Source: UBA3855 sp964472035 (lineage in GTDB: Bacteria > Bacillota > Clostridia > Oscillospirales > Ruminococcaceae). Taken from it: DNA of 11,376 nt. Shown in pieces: positions 5,732-11,376 of this stretch. How positions within the stretch are numbered: the stretch's first letter is position 1; each line of letters starts with the position of its first letter. The position numbers were made by a program, and so were the translations under genes. The notes below the pieces were generated by a model. That model was not told the DNA's origin. It worked only from the letters and a program-made list of their open reading frames with translations, and did no database searches. The stretch is taken from the NCBI GenBank assembly GCA_964472035.1, contig CAYYIT010000070.1, positions 1 through 11,376 of the forward strand, given 5' to 3'.

Positions 5732-7912
5732 ATGGCTAAACACAATGAAAAACACAGCAAACGTCGTACCGTGCCGATGCGGAAGAAGCCCATCCGTCAG
5801 GAGGACATCCGGCACTTCGCCAACGCCATCAAGACCTTCCTGCAGCAGACGCACAAGCGGCATCTGGCTGCCGGTGAGCTTTCCCAGAAGTGCCGCAGCC
5901 GCCGCAATCCGGCCGCGTTTCAGGCGGCACTGGAGCAGCTGCTGCGCGAGGGCGTGATCCTCGAGCGCAGAAACGGCTATACCCTCGCCGACCGCACCGG
6001 CTGCTTCACTGCGGAGACGGTGCGCCTTGCGCGTTCCTTCGGCTTCATCCGTGACGAAAACGACACGGAATATTTCGTCCCCGGCAAATTCCTCAAGGGC
6101 AGCATGCCCGGTGATAAGGTGCTGGCAAAACCCATCCCCTCGCGGACGGGCTCGCCGGAGGCGGAGGTCGTTTCCGTGCTGGAGGAATCCCCGAGCTGCA
6201 TGCTCAGCGGCACCATCATTGCGGAGGAGACGTCCGGACTCTGCCTGCTGCCGGATACGATGACCTCCATGCCGCTGCACATCGACTATAAGGAGAGCGT
6301 TCCCTACGCCGTCGGCGATAAGGTGCTGGCGCAGCTCACGAGCCGCGGCAAGCGTCACATGGAGCACCGCGTGAAGATCACGCTGAATTTCGGCAGTGCC
6401 GACAGCGCCGAGAACTGCATGGCGGCGAAGATCCTGGCGCAGGGCGTGCCGGTGGAATTCCCCGAGGACGTCCTTCGCGAGGCAAAGAAGGTCTCGGGCG
6501 TGGGCGTGACAGAATTCGATGCGCAGGCGCGCGAGGATCTGCGCGGCGAGCGGATCTTCACCATCGACGGCGCGTCCTCAAAGGACCTCGACGACGCCGT
6601 TTCCATTCGCAGGACGGCAAGCGGCTGGGAGCTGGGCGTCCACATCGCGGATGTCTCCCACTATGTCCGCGCGAATTCCCGTCTTGACGGCGAGGCCTTT
6701 GCGCGCGGAACGAGCATCTACTACGCGGACAAGGTCATTCCGATGCTGCCGAAGGCACTGTCGAACGGCATCTGCTCCCTGAACGAGGGCGTGGACAGGC
6801 TCGCGTTTTCGGCGATCTTGCAGATCTCCGGCGAGGGCGACCTGCTCGATGCGCGGTTCTGCAAGTCCGTGATCCGTTCCTGCGTGCGCGGTGTCTACAG
6901 TGAGTGCAACGCCATTCTCGACGACAGTGCGGATGCGGAAATGCTGGAGAAATACGCGCCCGTCCGCGAGAGCCTGACGGAGCTCGACAGACTTGCCGCC
7001 GTGCTGGAGCATCGCCGCGACATGCGCGGCGCACCGGAGCTGGAAAGCACCGAGACCGCCGTATTGCTCGACGAAAACGGCGTGTGCATCGGCCTTGCGG
7101 CAAGGGAGCGCGGCCGCTCGGAATGCATCATCGAGGCGTGCATGCTTGCCGCGAACGAAGCCGCTGCGCGCCTTGCAAGGGAGGCGGAGATCCCGCTGGT
7201 CTACCGTGTCCACGAGTCCCCCTCTCCGGAGCGCATCGAGACGCTCAAGGAGATGCTGCGCCGGCTGGGGCAGGAGGTACCGGTCTTTGCCGAGGCACAG
7301 CCGGGCGACATCCGGAAGATCCTCGAGCAGGCGCGCGGCGAGGTGTACTTCCCCGTGGTGAATTCCCTGACGCTGCGTTCGATGGCGAAGGCGAAGTACA
7401 GTCCGGAGCCGCTGGGGCATTTCGGTCTTGCGCTGAAGGACTACGCGCACTTTACGTCCCCCATCCGCCGCTATCCGGATCTGGTGGTGCATCGCATCCT
7501 CTCGGATCTTCTGGAGGGCGGCAGTAAGGACTGGATGCAGCGCAGATACGCGAAATTCGCGGAAAACGCGTCGGCGCATTCCTCCGACATGGAGGTGCGC
7601 GCGGTGTCGATCGAGCGCGATGCGGATGACTGCTACGCTGCGGAATACATGCGTGCGCACATCGGCGAGGAATTCCACGGCATCATCACGAGCGTGACGG
7701 ATTTCGGCGTGTATGTGACGCTGGACAACCTCGCGGAGGGACTCCTGCACATCAACGATCTGCCCGAGGGCAGCTACGAGATCGAGGAGGGCTGGTACAT
7801 CAGGGACAGCCTCACCGGCGCGGAATACCGCCTCGGCAGTGAGCTGCAGGTCATCTGCACCAAGGCGGATGTCAGCACGGGGCATGTGGACCTCTGTTTA
7901 CCCACCCCCTAA
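5732..7912 (+). CDS. rnr: Ribonuclease R (3'-5' exoribonuclease, RNase II/RNB family)
   Basis: RNase R degrades structured RNA from the 3' end in the cytoplasm. The 726-residue product has a basic start, a winged-helix domain (about 25-90), cold-shock OB domains (about 95-255), the RNB catalytic domain (about 260-605) and a C-terminal S1 domain (about 645-723). The Mg-binding motif TIDGASSKDLDDAV supplies Asp279, Asp285, Asp287 and Asp288, and the second signature YAHFTSPIRRYPDLVVHR (571-588) is intact, so the enzyme should be active. AAAGGAG at 5719-5725 precedes the ATG by 6 nt. The protein stops right after the S1 domain. Its last codons (Pro-Thr-Pro) and the TAA lie inside a dispersed G/C-run repeat, so the usual basic tail may have been lost. 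smpB, often next, is absent here. Confidence 0.96.
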   Translation: MAKHNEKHSKRRTVPMRKKPIRQEDIRHFANAIKTFLQQTHKRHLAAGELSQKCRSRRNPAAFQAALEQLLREGVILERRNGYTLADRTGCFTAETVRLARSFGFIRDENDTEYFVPGKFLKGSMPGDKVLAKPIPSRTGSPEAEVVSVLEESPSCMLSGTIIAEETSGLCLLPDTMTSMPLHIDYKESVPYAVGDKVLAQLTSRGKRHMEHRVKITLNFGSADSAENCMAAKILAQGVPVEFPEDVLREAKKVSGVGVTEFDAQAREDLRGERIFTIDGASSKDLDDAVSIRRTASGWELGVHIADVSHYVRANSRLDGEAFARGTSIYYADKVIPMLPKALSNGICSLNEGVDRLAFSAILQISGEGDLLDARFCKSVIRSCVRGVYSECNAILDDSADAEMLEKYAPVRESLTELDRLAAVLEHRRDMRGAPELESTETAVLLDENGVCIGLAARERGRSECIIEACMLAANEAAARLAREAEIPLVYRVHESPSPERIETLKEMLRRLGQEVPVFAEAQPGDIRKILEQARGEVYFPVVNSLTLRSMAKAKYSPEPLGHFGLALKDYAHFTSPIRRYPDLVVHRILSDLLEGGSKDWMQRRYAKFAENASAHSSDMEVRAVSIERDADDCYAAEYMRAHIGEEFHGIITSVTDFGVYVTLDNLAEGLLHINDLPEGSYEIEEGWYIRDSLTGAEYRLGSELQVICTKADVSTGHVDLCLPTP

Positions 7913-7934
7913 CCCCCTCCCTAAAGGGAGGGGG
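7901..7934 (+). repeat. G/C-run hairpin repeat, family E copy 2, overlapping the rnr stop
   Basis: CCCACCCCCTA (7901-7911) is the family start; CCCCCTCCCT (7913-7922) pairs perfectly with AGGGAGGGGG (7925-7934). The rnr stop TAA is at 7910-7912, inside the repeat. Confidence 0.75.
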
Positions 7935-7939
7935 AATAA

Positions 7940-7965
7940 GGGTAGGGTGCTGCCGCACCCTACCC
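7940..7965. repeat. 11-bp perfect hairpin after rnr
   Basis: GGGTAGGGTGC (7940-7950) and GCACCCTACCC (7955-7965) are exact complements around the loop TGCC. Its right arm is shared with the 55-bp repeat D that begins at 7948. Confidence 0.65.
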
Positions 7966-8002
7966 CGCCCCGGGGGCAATCGCTTCGCTCGCCCCCGGAC
8001 CC
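7948..8002 (+). repeat. 55-bp dispersed repeat D, copy 1
   Basis: It runs from TGCTGCCGCACCC through ACCCCGCCC to a hairpin (CCGGGGGC at 7970-7977 pairing with GCCCCCGG at 7991-7998, loop containing GCTTCGCTC) and ends GACCC. The reverse complement of 11322-11376 matches it over the full length, with two one-base indels and a few substitutions. Confidence 0.75.
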
Positions 8003-8012
8003 ATGCAATAGA

Positions 8013-8068
8013 AAACCGCCCTCGGGCGGAAAAAAGCACCGCTGTTTTTGGGGAAACAGCGGTGTTTT
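8013..8068. terminator. Bidirectional terminator pair between convergent genes
   Basis: CCGCCC (8016-8021) / GGGCGG (8024-8029) is followed by an A-run. Then CACCGCTGTTT (8037-8047) pairs perfectly over 11 bp with AAACAGCGGTG (8054-8064) around TTGGGG. TTTTGTG follows on the plus strand, and the A-run before it gives six U's on the minus strand. It can therefore end both rnr (plus) and the membrane-protein operon (minus), whose last stop is at 8076. Confidence 0.85.
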
Positions 8069-8075
8069 GTGCTTG

Positions 8076-8480
8076 TTATAAATCCTGGATCTCAGTCCGT
8101 GCGATCTCTTCCTGCTGTGTGCGGCATGCCACAGCGGCGTATTCGCCGAAATAGATCGCGGTCGGGATATTGAACACGAGCAGCGTCACGATCACGCCGA
8201 TCCAGACGTCGCCGCTGGCATCGAACTCAGTCTCCTCGATCACTTCCTCCTGATGGTAGCCATCATCATCGTAAACGGTCGTGGTGCCCGTCGATTTTAC
8301 TGCGCTGAACGCCCAGAAGCTCACCGCCGTCAGCACAGCGAGCGCAAGACTTACCAGCGGCAGAACCAGTCCCAGCTTCCTGCCGTTCTTGCCCTTGCAG
8401 ATGCGGTACTGCCAGTAAATCAGCGCCGCGAACAGTCCGATGATGACCAGAAATAAAATCAGTCCTTCTGCATTTTCCAT
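8076..8480 (-). CDS. Three-helix membrane protein of unknown function, partner of the DUF2089 gene
   Basis: The 134-residue product has membrane helices at about 7-24, 37-60 and 92-112. Between the second and third is a strongly acidic segment (YDDDGYHQEEVIEETEFD, about 70-87). It ends in a short charged cytoplasmic or external tail. I do not recognise a family. GGGAGG lies 8 nt before the ATG, inside the end of the preceding gene. That gene's stop is separated from this start by a single base, so the two are translationally coupled and likely act together. A regulator/membrane-sensor pairing is a reasonable guess but not shown. Confidence 0.85.
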   Translation of the reverse strand: MENAEGLILFLVIIGLFAALIYWQYRICKGKNGRKLGLVLPLVSLALAVLTAVSFWAFSAVKSTGTTTVYDDDGYHQEEVIEETEFDASGDVWIGVIVTLLVFNIPTAIYFGEYAAVACRTQQEEIARTEIQDL

Positions 8481-8481
8481 A

Positions 8482-8781
8482 TCAATGTCCTCCCTTTTGC
8501 TTGCGGTATTCGCGAATCAGTATTTTCGCCGTGTCGAAGTCCAGCTTTTCATTGATCGCCAGACGCTTGATGGTTGCAACGTAGGGATCCTGCTCCGCGG
8601 ATTCGCTCAGCTGGATCTTCTGGATCAGCCGGTCGAGCTTCAGACGCACCGTCGGATAGGTGACGCCGTACTGCTTTGCGACCTCCTTGAGGGATCCCGA
8701 AGCTGTCAGGAACCGTCGGATGAATGCGACGTCCTCGTCGTCGAGATTGACCATCCAGTCGGGTACCATTTCAATTGCCAT
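8482..8781 (-). CDS. DUF2089-type helix-turn-helix protein, probable transcription regulator
   Basis: The 99-residue product resembles the DUF2089 family: PDWMVNLDDEDVAFIRRFLTASGS, then the helix-turn-helix KEVAKQYGVTYPTVRLKLDRLI (about 32-53), with the recognition helix around Y42-L52. No zinc-ribbon cysteines are present, so this is a short form. The ATG at 8781 is preferred because GGGAGG sits 7 nt before it; the in-frame ATG at 8802 would place that site inside the gene. A promoter lies at 8808-8836 with a palindrome filling its spacer, consistent with self-regulation. The membrane-protein gene follows 1 nt after the stop. Confidence 0.87.
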   Translation of the reverse strand: MAIEMVPDWMVNLDDEDVAFIRRFLTASGSLKEVAKQYGVTYPTVRLKLDRLIQKIQLSESAEQDPYVATIKRLAINEKLDFDTAKILIREYRKQKGGH

Positions 8782-8807
8782 TCCATCGCCTCCCTTTAAC
8801 AATGTTT

Positions 8808-8836
8808 ATTATACACTTTAATTTTATTAAAGTCAA
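8808..8836 (-). promoter_or_regulatory. Promoter of the DUF2089/membrane-protein operon
   Basis: On the minus strand TTGACT (complement of 8831-8836) and TATAAT (complement of 8808-8813) are separated by 17 bp. This is a strong vegetative promoter ending about 27 nt before the chosen start codon. Confidence 0.9.
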
Positions 8837-8850
8837 GACTTAATTTTATT
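8815..8850. promoter_or_regulatory. Operator-like palindrome and half-repeat over the DUF2089 promoter
   Basis: ACTTTAAT-TTT-ATTAAAGT (8815-8833) is a perfect 8-bp inverted repeat that fills the -35/-10 spacer and reaches into the -35. A near copy of its left part, ACTTAATTTTATT, recurs at 8838-8850, 23 bp away and just upstream of the -35. Binding there would block RNA polymerase. The first gene of the operon encodes a helix-turn-helix protein, the obvious candidate ligand. Confidence 0.6.
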
Positions 8851-8953
8851 TTTCAGAAAATCAAACAAAAATGAAGGCGCGGTTTTGTAGATGTTGTATA
8901 GAATGCTGGTAACTCCTTCAGGATAATCCACAGCTGACGTATCCCTTCGGGTG
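8851..8953. other. Gap with no supported feature
   Basis: Between the DUF2089 promoter and the next hairpin repeat I see no gene, promoter or stable hairpin. On the minus strand one frame stays open to a TGA at 8833-8835 and ends in a protein-like stretch (YNIYKTAPSFLFDFLKNKIKS in part), but it has no start site and its end overlaps the promoter, so it may be chance or a gene remnant. Confidence 0.4.
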
Positions 8954-9011
8954 CCCACCCCCTACCCCCTCCCAGAGGGAGGGGGTATATTGGGAGGGGC
9001 TTCGCCCCTCC
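8954..9011. repeat. G/C-run hairpin repeats, family E copy 3 plus a second hairpin
   Basis: CCCACCCCCTA begins at 8954. CCCCCTCCC (8965-8973) pairs with GGGAGGGGG (8977-8985) around AGA. After TATATT, GGAGGGGC (8993-9000) pairs with GCCCCTCC (9004-9011) around TTC. Both stems are perfect. Confidence 0.75.
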
Positions 9012-9015
9012 ACCC

Positions 9016-9067
9016 CTTAGCATCCGCAGTACGACCGCACCGACTGTGCTTGCGCACAGTGCTGCTA
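9016..9067. other. Nested inverted repeats, possible structured RNA
   Basis: CTTAGCA at 9016-9022 can pair with TGCTAAG ending near 9069. Inside it ACTGTGC (9043-9049) pairs perfectly with GCACAGT (9054-9060) around TTGC, with further partial pairing of GCAGT and GACCGCACC. It lies past the terminator of the minus-strand gene at 9134 and has no visible promoter, so function is unknown. Confidence 0.4.
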
Positions 9068-9099
9068 AGTACAGGGTAAAGTGTTCGTAGAAATGTGTA

Positions 9100-9129
9100 A
9101 TCCCCCGAAAGCCGCGGCCTTCGGGGGAT
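9100..9129 (-). terminator. Terminator hairpin after the zinc-ribbon gene
   Basis: ATCCCCCGAA (9100-9109) pairs with TTCGGGGGAT (9120-9129), and GCC/GGC extends the stem inside after one mismatch. It begins 4 nt past the minus-strand stop at 9134. The U-run on that strand is short (TTACACATTT), so termination may be incomplete. Confidence 0.7.
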
Positions 9130-9133
9130 GGTG

Positions 9134-9811
9134 TTATCTGTTTCGTTTTTTCTTCTTCGACGGGATCGCGAGGAGCACAATGACGAGACCTCCGAATCCC
9201 ATGATCATAATGGAGCTGCGCGACTGTGCGTTGACTGCGGAGGCAAGATGCACCGTGCCGTTTTTGGTGACGTACACATCAAAGGTGTCGCCGATCTTGT
9301 AGGTATGCGAGTGCAGGTAGCTGTCGCGCTCGGACTGCGTGTAGTTCGAACGGGATTCCGTCTCATAGACCTCGTGCGTACCCATATCCTTGGTGAACGT
9401 TTCCCCCTCGATCGTGTACTGCACCACAAGGTGCTGGTAGACCTCCAGCTCATAGTAGGTCTTGCGGGTCTTGCCGGATTTGCGGGTTGTGCGGTCCACC
9501 TGAGTGTAGCTGCTCTGGCTGTCAACAAGGGTCGCCGCGGTCAGGGTGCTGTTGTGCTTGATGGAAGCCGTCCTGACAAACTGGGACACGCCGAGCAGCA
9601 GCATGATGAGTATGATGATGCCAGCGATGATGATACCTGCCTTATTCGTCTTTTTCTTCGGTTTTTCCTCGTTGTACATCGTGAAGTCGCCGGACGGATA
9701 TTCCTGCGGCGGCTCAAAGGTCTCCGGTGCCGTGTAGGTGACTTCCGCGGCGCAGTGCGGACATCTGCCGGTTCTGTTTGCGATCTCACTATCGCAGTAT
9801 GGACATTTCAT
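9134..9811 (-). CDS. Zinc-ribbon membrane protein with a DUF3592-like external domain
   Basis: The 225-residue product starts with a zinc ribbon (Cys3, Cys6, Cys17 and Cys20 in CPYC...CPHC), then a Pro-rich acidic linker and a Lys-rich stop-transfer (51-55). One membrane helix follows at about 57-79, then an outer beta-rich domain (about 85-200) and a second helix (about 202-217), ending KKKKRNR. The outer part (TAATLVDSQSSY, YQHLVVQYTIEGETFTKD, YKIGDTFDVYVTKNGTVHLAS) has the layout of DUF3592 proteins: a strand pair, a Y-x-V-x-Y-x-x-x-G-x-x-[FY] core and a G-x-x-x-x-V-Y turn. Function is unknown. GGGGGGAT lies 8 nt before the ATG. It is a single-gene unit with its own promoter. Confidence 0.85.
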   Translation of the reverse strand: MKCPYCDSEIANRTGRCPHCAAEVTYTAPETFEPPQEYPSGDFTMYNEEKPKKKTNKAGIIIAGIIILIMLLLGVSQFVRTASIKHNSTLTAATLVDSQSSYTQVDRTTRKSGKTRKTYYELEVYQHLVVQYTIEGETFTKDMGTHEVYETESRSNYTQSERDSYLHSHTYKIGDTFDVYVTKNGTVHLASAVNAQSRSSIMIMGFGGLVIVLLAIPSKKKKRNR

Positions 9812-9827
9812 AGTACGATCCCCCCTG

Positions 9828-9848
9828 TATCATGATATGGAATATTCC
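9828..9848. promoter_or_regulatory. Two adjacent 10-bp palindromes in the leader of the zinc-ribbon gene
   Basis: TATCATGATA (9828-9837) and GGAATATTCC (9839-9848) are both perfect palindromes. They lie side by side between the -10 box and the ribosome binding site, at the expected start of transcription. They could bind a regulator; one such palindrome in AT-rich DNA could be chance. Confidence 0.4.
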
Positions 9849-9849
9849 G

Positions 9850-9878
9850 ATTATACCACAAATTTCGTCACAAGTCAA
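9850..9878 (-). promoter_or_regulatory. Promoter of the zinc-ribbon membrane protein gene
   Basis: On the minus strand TTGACT (complement of 9873-9878) and TATAAT (complement of 9850-9855) are 17 bp apart, the same design as the promoter at 8808-8836. Confidence 0.9.
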
Positions 9879-9919
9879 CAGGGTGCTGCAAATTCGGAGG
9901 CTACCCTTTTGGGGGAGAT

Positions 9920-9938
9920 GTCACACCGCAGGCGTGAC
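9920..9938 (-). repeat. Hairpin repeat downstream of spoIID
   Basis: GTCACACC (9920-9927) and GGCGTGAC (9931-9938) pair around GCA. The one non-Watson-Crick position is a G-U pair only if read on the minus strand, so the structure belongs to minus-strand RNA, i.e. transcripts leaving spoIID. Confidence 0.45.
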
Positions 9939-9951
9939 TGAAGGAAAAATA

Positions 9952-10031
9952 CGAGAAGATGAAGCCGCCCTGTGCGGCGGTCTCTAAAGTAAATACAACA
10001 ATACGCCCTTTGCCAAAGGCATTGGGCGTAT
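9952..10031 (-). repeat. Two-hairpin repeat element, copy B; terminator of spoIID
   Basis: On the minus strand ATACGCCC, loop AATGCCTTTGGCAAA and GGGCGTAT (10031-10001) form hairpin 1, followed by TGTTGTATTTACTTTA and GAGACCGCC...GGCGGCTTCATCTTCTCG (to 9952). It starts 29 nt past the spoIID stop. Compared with copy A the hairpin-1 stem has changed at several positions on both sides while remaining paired. Confidence 0.8.
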
Positions 10032-10059
10032 GTGTTTTCTTGATCCAGGCCTTATTCTC

Positions 10060-11136
10060 CTAAGAAAGCTTGCCGGCGGGGGCTCCCCGCTCCTTCGTAA
10101 GCGTGGTGCCGGGGTAATAGTGCTGGAGGATACCGCGGTAATCTGCACCGGCGAGCGCCATGGCGTTCGCGCCGTACTGGCTCATGCCGACAGCATGCCC
10201 GTAGCCGTGGGTCGTGAAGGTGAACTGTTCGTCCGCGTAGTCCACCGTGATATCCGCGCTGCGAAGCGAAAAAAGCTGCCGGAGCTCCTGCCCTGTGAAA
10301 ATGCGGCTGCCGACTGTGATCTGCAGCACCGTGCCGGAATCCGACCGCACCGGTGTGCCGAACCACGCCGCAGGATCCTCCCCGAGCTGCACCTCTCCCA
10401 GCAGCGCGCGGACCTCCTCGGCAGAGAGGGTCACCGTCTCCTCATAGCGCGGCGCGTCCTTGTCGGAGCTGCTGTCCACGGGCTGGAGGTAGGGCACCTC
10501 CGCGCCCCAGACGTGCGCTGCGCTTTCCGTCATGCCGCCGGACATCGCGTGGAACGCCGCAATGATCGGCTCCTCGTCGTAGAGCAGGATCTCGTACAGC
10601 ACCGCATCCACCGCCTGCGCGATCTTGTCATAGTAGACCGCGAAGCTCTCGCCGAAAAGTTCCTCGATCTGCGCCCTGGGATAGAACGCCTGGTATTTTG
10701 CCGGATCGTTGGAGAAATCCGCGCCGCACAGCGAGGGGTCGTCCTGCGCATGGGAGACGAGTGCCTGTCTTCTGGCGTAGGTGTATGCCGCGACGGCCTG
10801 CGCCTTGAGTGCCTCCGGCGCGAAGGTGGCAGGCATCTCCGCGCAGACGGCGCCGATGACGTAATCGCGCACGGGCACCTCCAGCACCTCGCCCGTGGAG
10901 ATGTCCAGCACGAGAAAGGCGGAGGGCGCGGCGGAGGTTTCCACAGCGGCGGGAGCTTCTGTGGAAAGGCAGGTTTCCGGCTCCGCGGTCTCCTCGAGGG
11001 TAAATTCCACAAGCTGCGGAAGGGGCGGTGCGGTGTCCTGCTCGGCGCTTGAACCCTGCGCGAGCATTGCCGGGATCACCGGCAGCACGGTCATCAGACC
11101 GCAGAAAATGAGTCCATGCAGAATGCGTTTGTTCAT
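10060..11136 (-). CDS. spoIID: Stage II sporulation protein D, peptidoglycan lytic transglycosylase
   Basis: SpoIID cleaves glycan strands between mother cell and forespore and drives engulfment with SpoIIM and SpoIIP. The 358-residue product has an N-terminal membrane anchor (about 7-26), a Pro/Glu/Ala-rich spacer (about 28-72) and the SpoIID catalytic domain (about 73-350). The core motif GAVCAEMPATFAPEALKAQA (95-114) holds the catalytic Glu100. The SGGMTE motif and the C-terminal THGYGHAVGMSQYGANAMA (309-327) are also intact. The usual Arg-Thr-Tyr-Ala after the core is Tyr-Thr-Tyr-Ala here. AAGGAGAAA lies just before the ATG at 11136. Repeat copy B ends the transcript. No clear SigE promoter was recognised upstream. 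Confidence 0.94.
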   Translation of the reverse strand: MNKRILHGLIFCGLMTVLPVIPAMLAQGSSAEQDTAPPLPQLVEFTLEETAEPETCLSTEAPAAVETSAAPSAFLVLDISTGEVLEVPVRDYVIGAVCAEMPATFAPEALKAQAVAAYTYARRQALVSHAQDDPSLCGADFSNDPAKYQAFYPRAQIEELFGESFAVYYDKIAQAVDAVLYEILLYDEEPIIAAFHAMSGGMTESAAHVWGAEVPYLQPVDSSSDKDAPRYEETVTLSAEEVRALLGEVQLGEDPAAWFGTPVRSDSGTVLQITVGSRIFTGQELRQLFSLRSADITVDYADEQFTFTTHGYGHAVGMSQYGANAMALAGADYRGILQHYYPGTTLTKERGAPAGKLS

Positions 11137-11190
11137 GATCGTTTCTCCTTAGGTTTCTTAATGGAAACGGCACTGGATCGTCCGACCGCA

Positions 11191-11265
11191 TGCGCCAATG
11201 CTGCGCAAAGGCGCAAAGCTGGGAATGCTTTCGAGACCGCCGCACAAGGCAGCTTTATCTTCTCG
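11191..11265 (+). repeat. Two-hairpin repeat element, copy C
   Basis: TGCGCC (11191-11196), loop AATGCTGCGCAAA and GGCGCA (11210-11215) form hairpin 1. GAGACCGCCGCACAAGGCAGCTTTATCTTCTCG follows at 11233-11265 (hairpin 2 with GCC/GGC). Order, loop start AATGC, and the GAGACCGCC...TCTTCTCG unit match copies A and B, with a shorter hairpin 1 and a diverged spacer. It lies upstream of spoIID on the opposite strand. Confidence 0.7.
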
Positions 11266-11321
11266 CGGATTTGGCATCGGCTGTGCGCGGTGTGCGCGAA
11301 GTCCCTCAGCAAGGTGTGAAA

Positions 11322-11376
11322 GGGTCTGGGGGCGAGCGAAGCAAAGCCCCCAGGGCGGGGTCGGGGTGCGGCAGCA
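11322..11376 (-). repeat. 55-bp dispersed repeat D, copy 2, reaching the window edge
   Basis: CTGGGGGC (11326-11333) pairs with GCCCCCAG (11346-11353) around a loop containing GAGCGAAGC. The reverse complement matches 7948-8002. The stem's outermost pair is C-G in one copy and T-A in the other, so pairing is kept. The repeat may continue beyond the window. Confidence 0.7.

Noticed and set aside
6578..7885. Long minus-strand open frame opposite rnr
   Set aside because: It lies entirely inside the RNase R gene, whose catalytic motifs are intact, and has no recognisable domain.
8833..8955. Minus-strand open stretch with a protein-like end before the DUF2089 promoter
   Set aside because: No start codon with a ribosome binding site, it emerges from a hairpin repeat and its stop overlaps the -35 box. 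It could be a gene remnant but cannot be supported.
10030..11052. Long plus-strand open frame opposite spoIID
   Set aside because: Antisense to a gene with all SpoIID motifs; it begins inside the terminator repeat and resembles no family.

Overview
The window reads as chromosome of a spore-forming, cellulosome-producing anaerobe of the Clostridia, most like Ruminococcus or a close relative in the Oscillospiraceae. This is inferred from the gene order yabP-yabQ-divIC-yabR, a spoIID gene, a secG-rnr pair and an exported serpin carrying a type I dockerin. Coding regions are GC-rich, while promoters and leaders are AT-rich. No RNA gene, CRISPR array, transposase or phage gene was seen.

Left part (1-3090): the last codons of an unknown gene end at 53 in a terminator. 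A repeat-rich gap follows, then a lipoprotein gene of unknown function (466-1491) and a dockerin-serpin gene (1636-3090). Middle (3091-7912): a hairpin-rich gap, then yabP and yabQ (overlapping by 4 nt, spore coat/cortex morphogenesis), divIC (cell division), yabR (S1 RNA-binding), a terminator, secG (protein export) behind a near-perfect promoter, and rnr (RNase R). Right part, minus strand (8076-11136): a two-gene operon of a DUF2089-type helix-turn-helix protein and a three-helix membrane protein, then a zinc-ribbon membrane protein, then spoIID (peptidoglycan lytic transglycosylase of engulfment).

The most unusual content is non-coding. (1) Two 172-bp, about 98% identical, MITE-like elements with 17-bp terminal inverted repeats and 4-bp target duplications sit in opposite orientations. 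Each lies between a -10 box and the Shine-Dalgarno of the next gene, so each forms most of that gene's 5' leader. (2) Three dispersed copies of an approximately 80-bp two-hairpin element have a stem that covaries around a conserved loop; two of them serve as terminators. (3) Several families of G/C-run hairpin repeats fill nearly every gap between transcription units, and one supplies the stop codon of rnr. (4) A 19-bp palindrome fills the -35/-10 spacer of the DUF2089 operon, suggesting autoregulation.

The best protein-level lead is the dockerin-serpin. Its reactive-centre loop keeps an inhibitory-type hinge and has Ala-Met-Gly-Ala-Pro-Pro-Glu around the scissile bond, similar to the Met-Ser-Ile-Pro-Pro-Glu of human alpha-1-antitrypsin. 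It may be a cellulosome-anchored inhibitor of elastase-like proteases.
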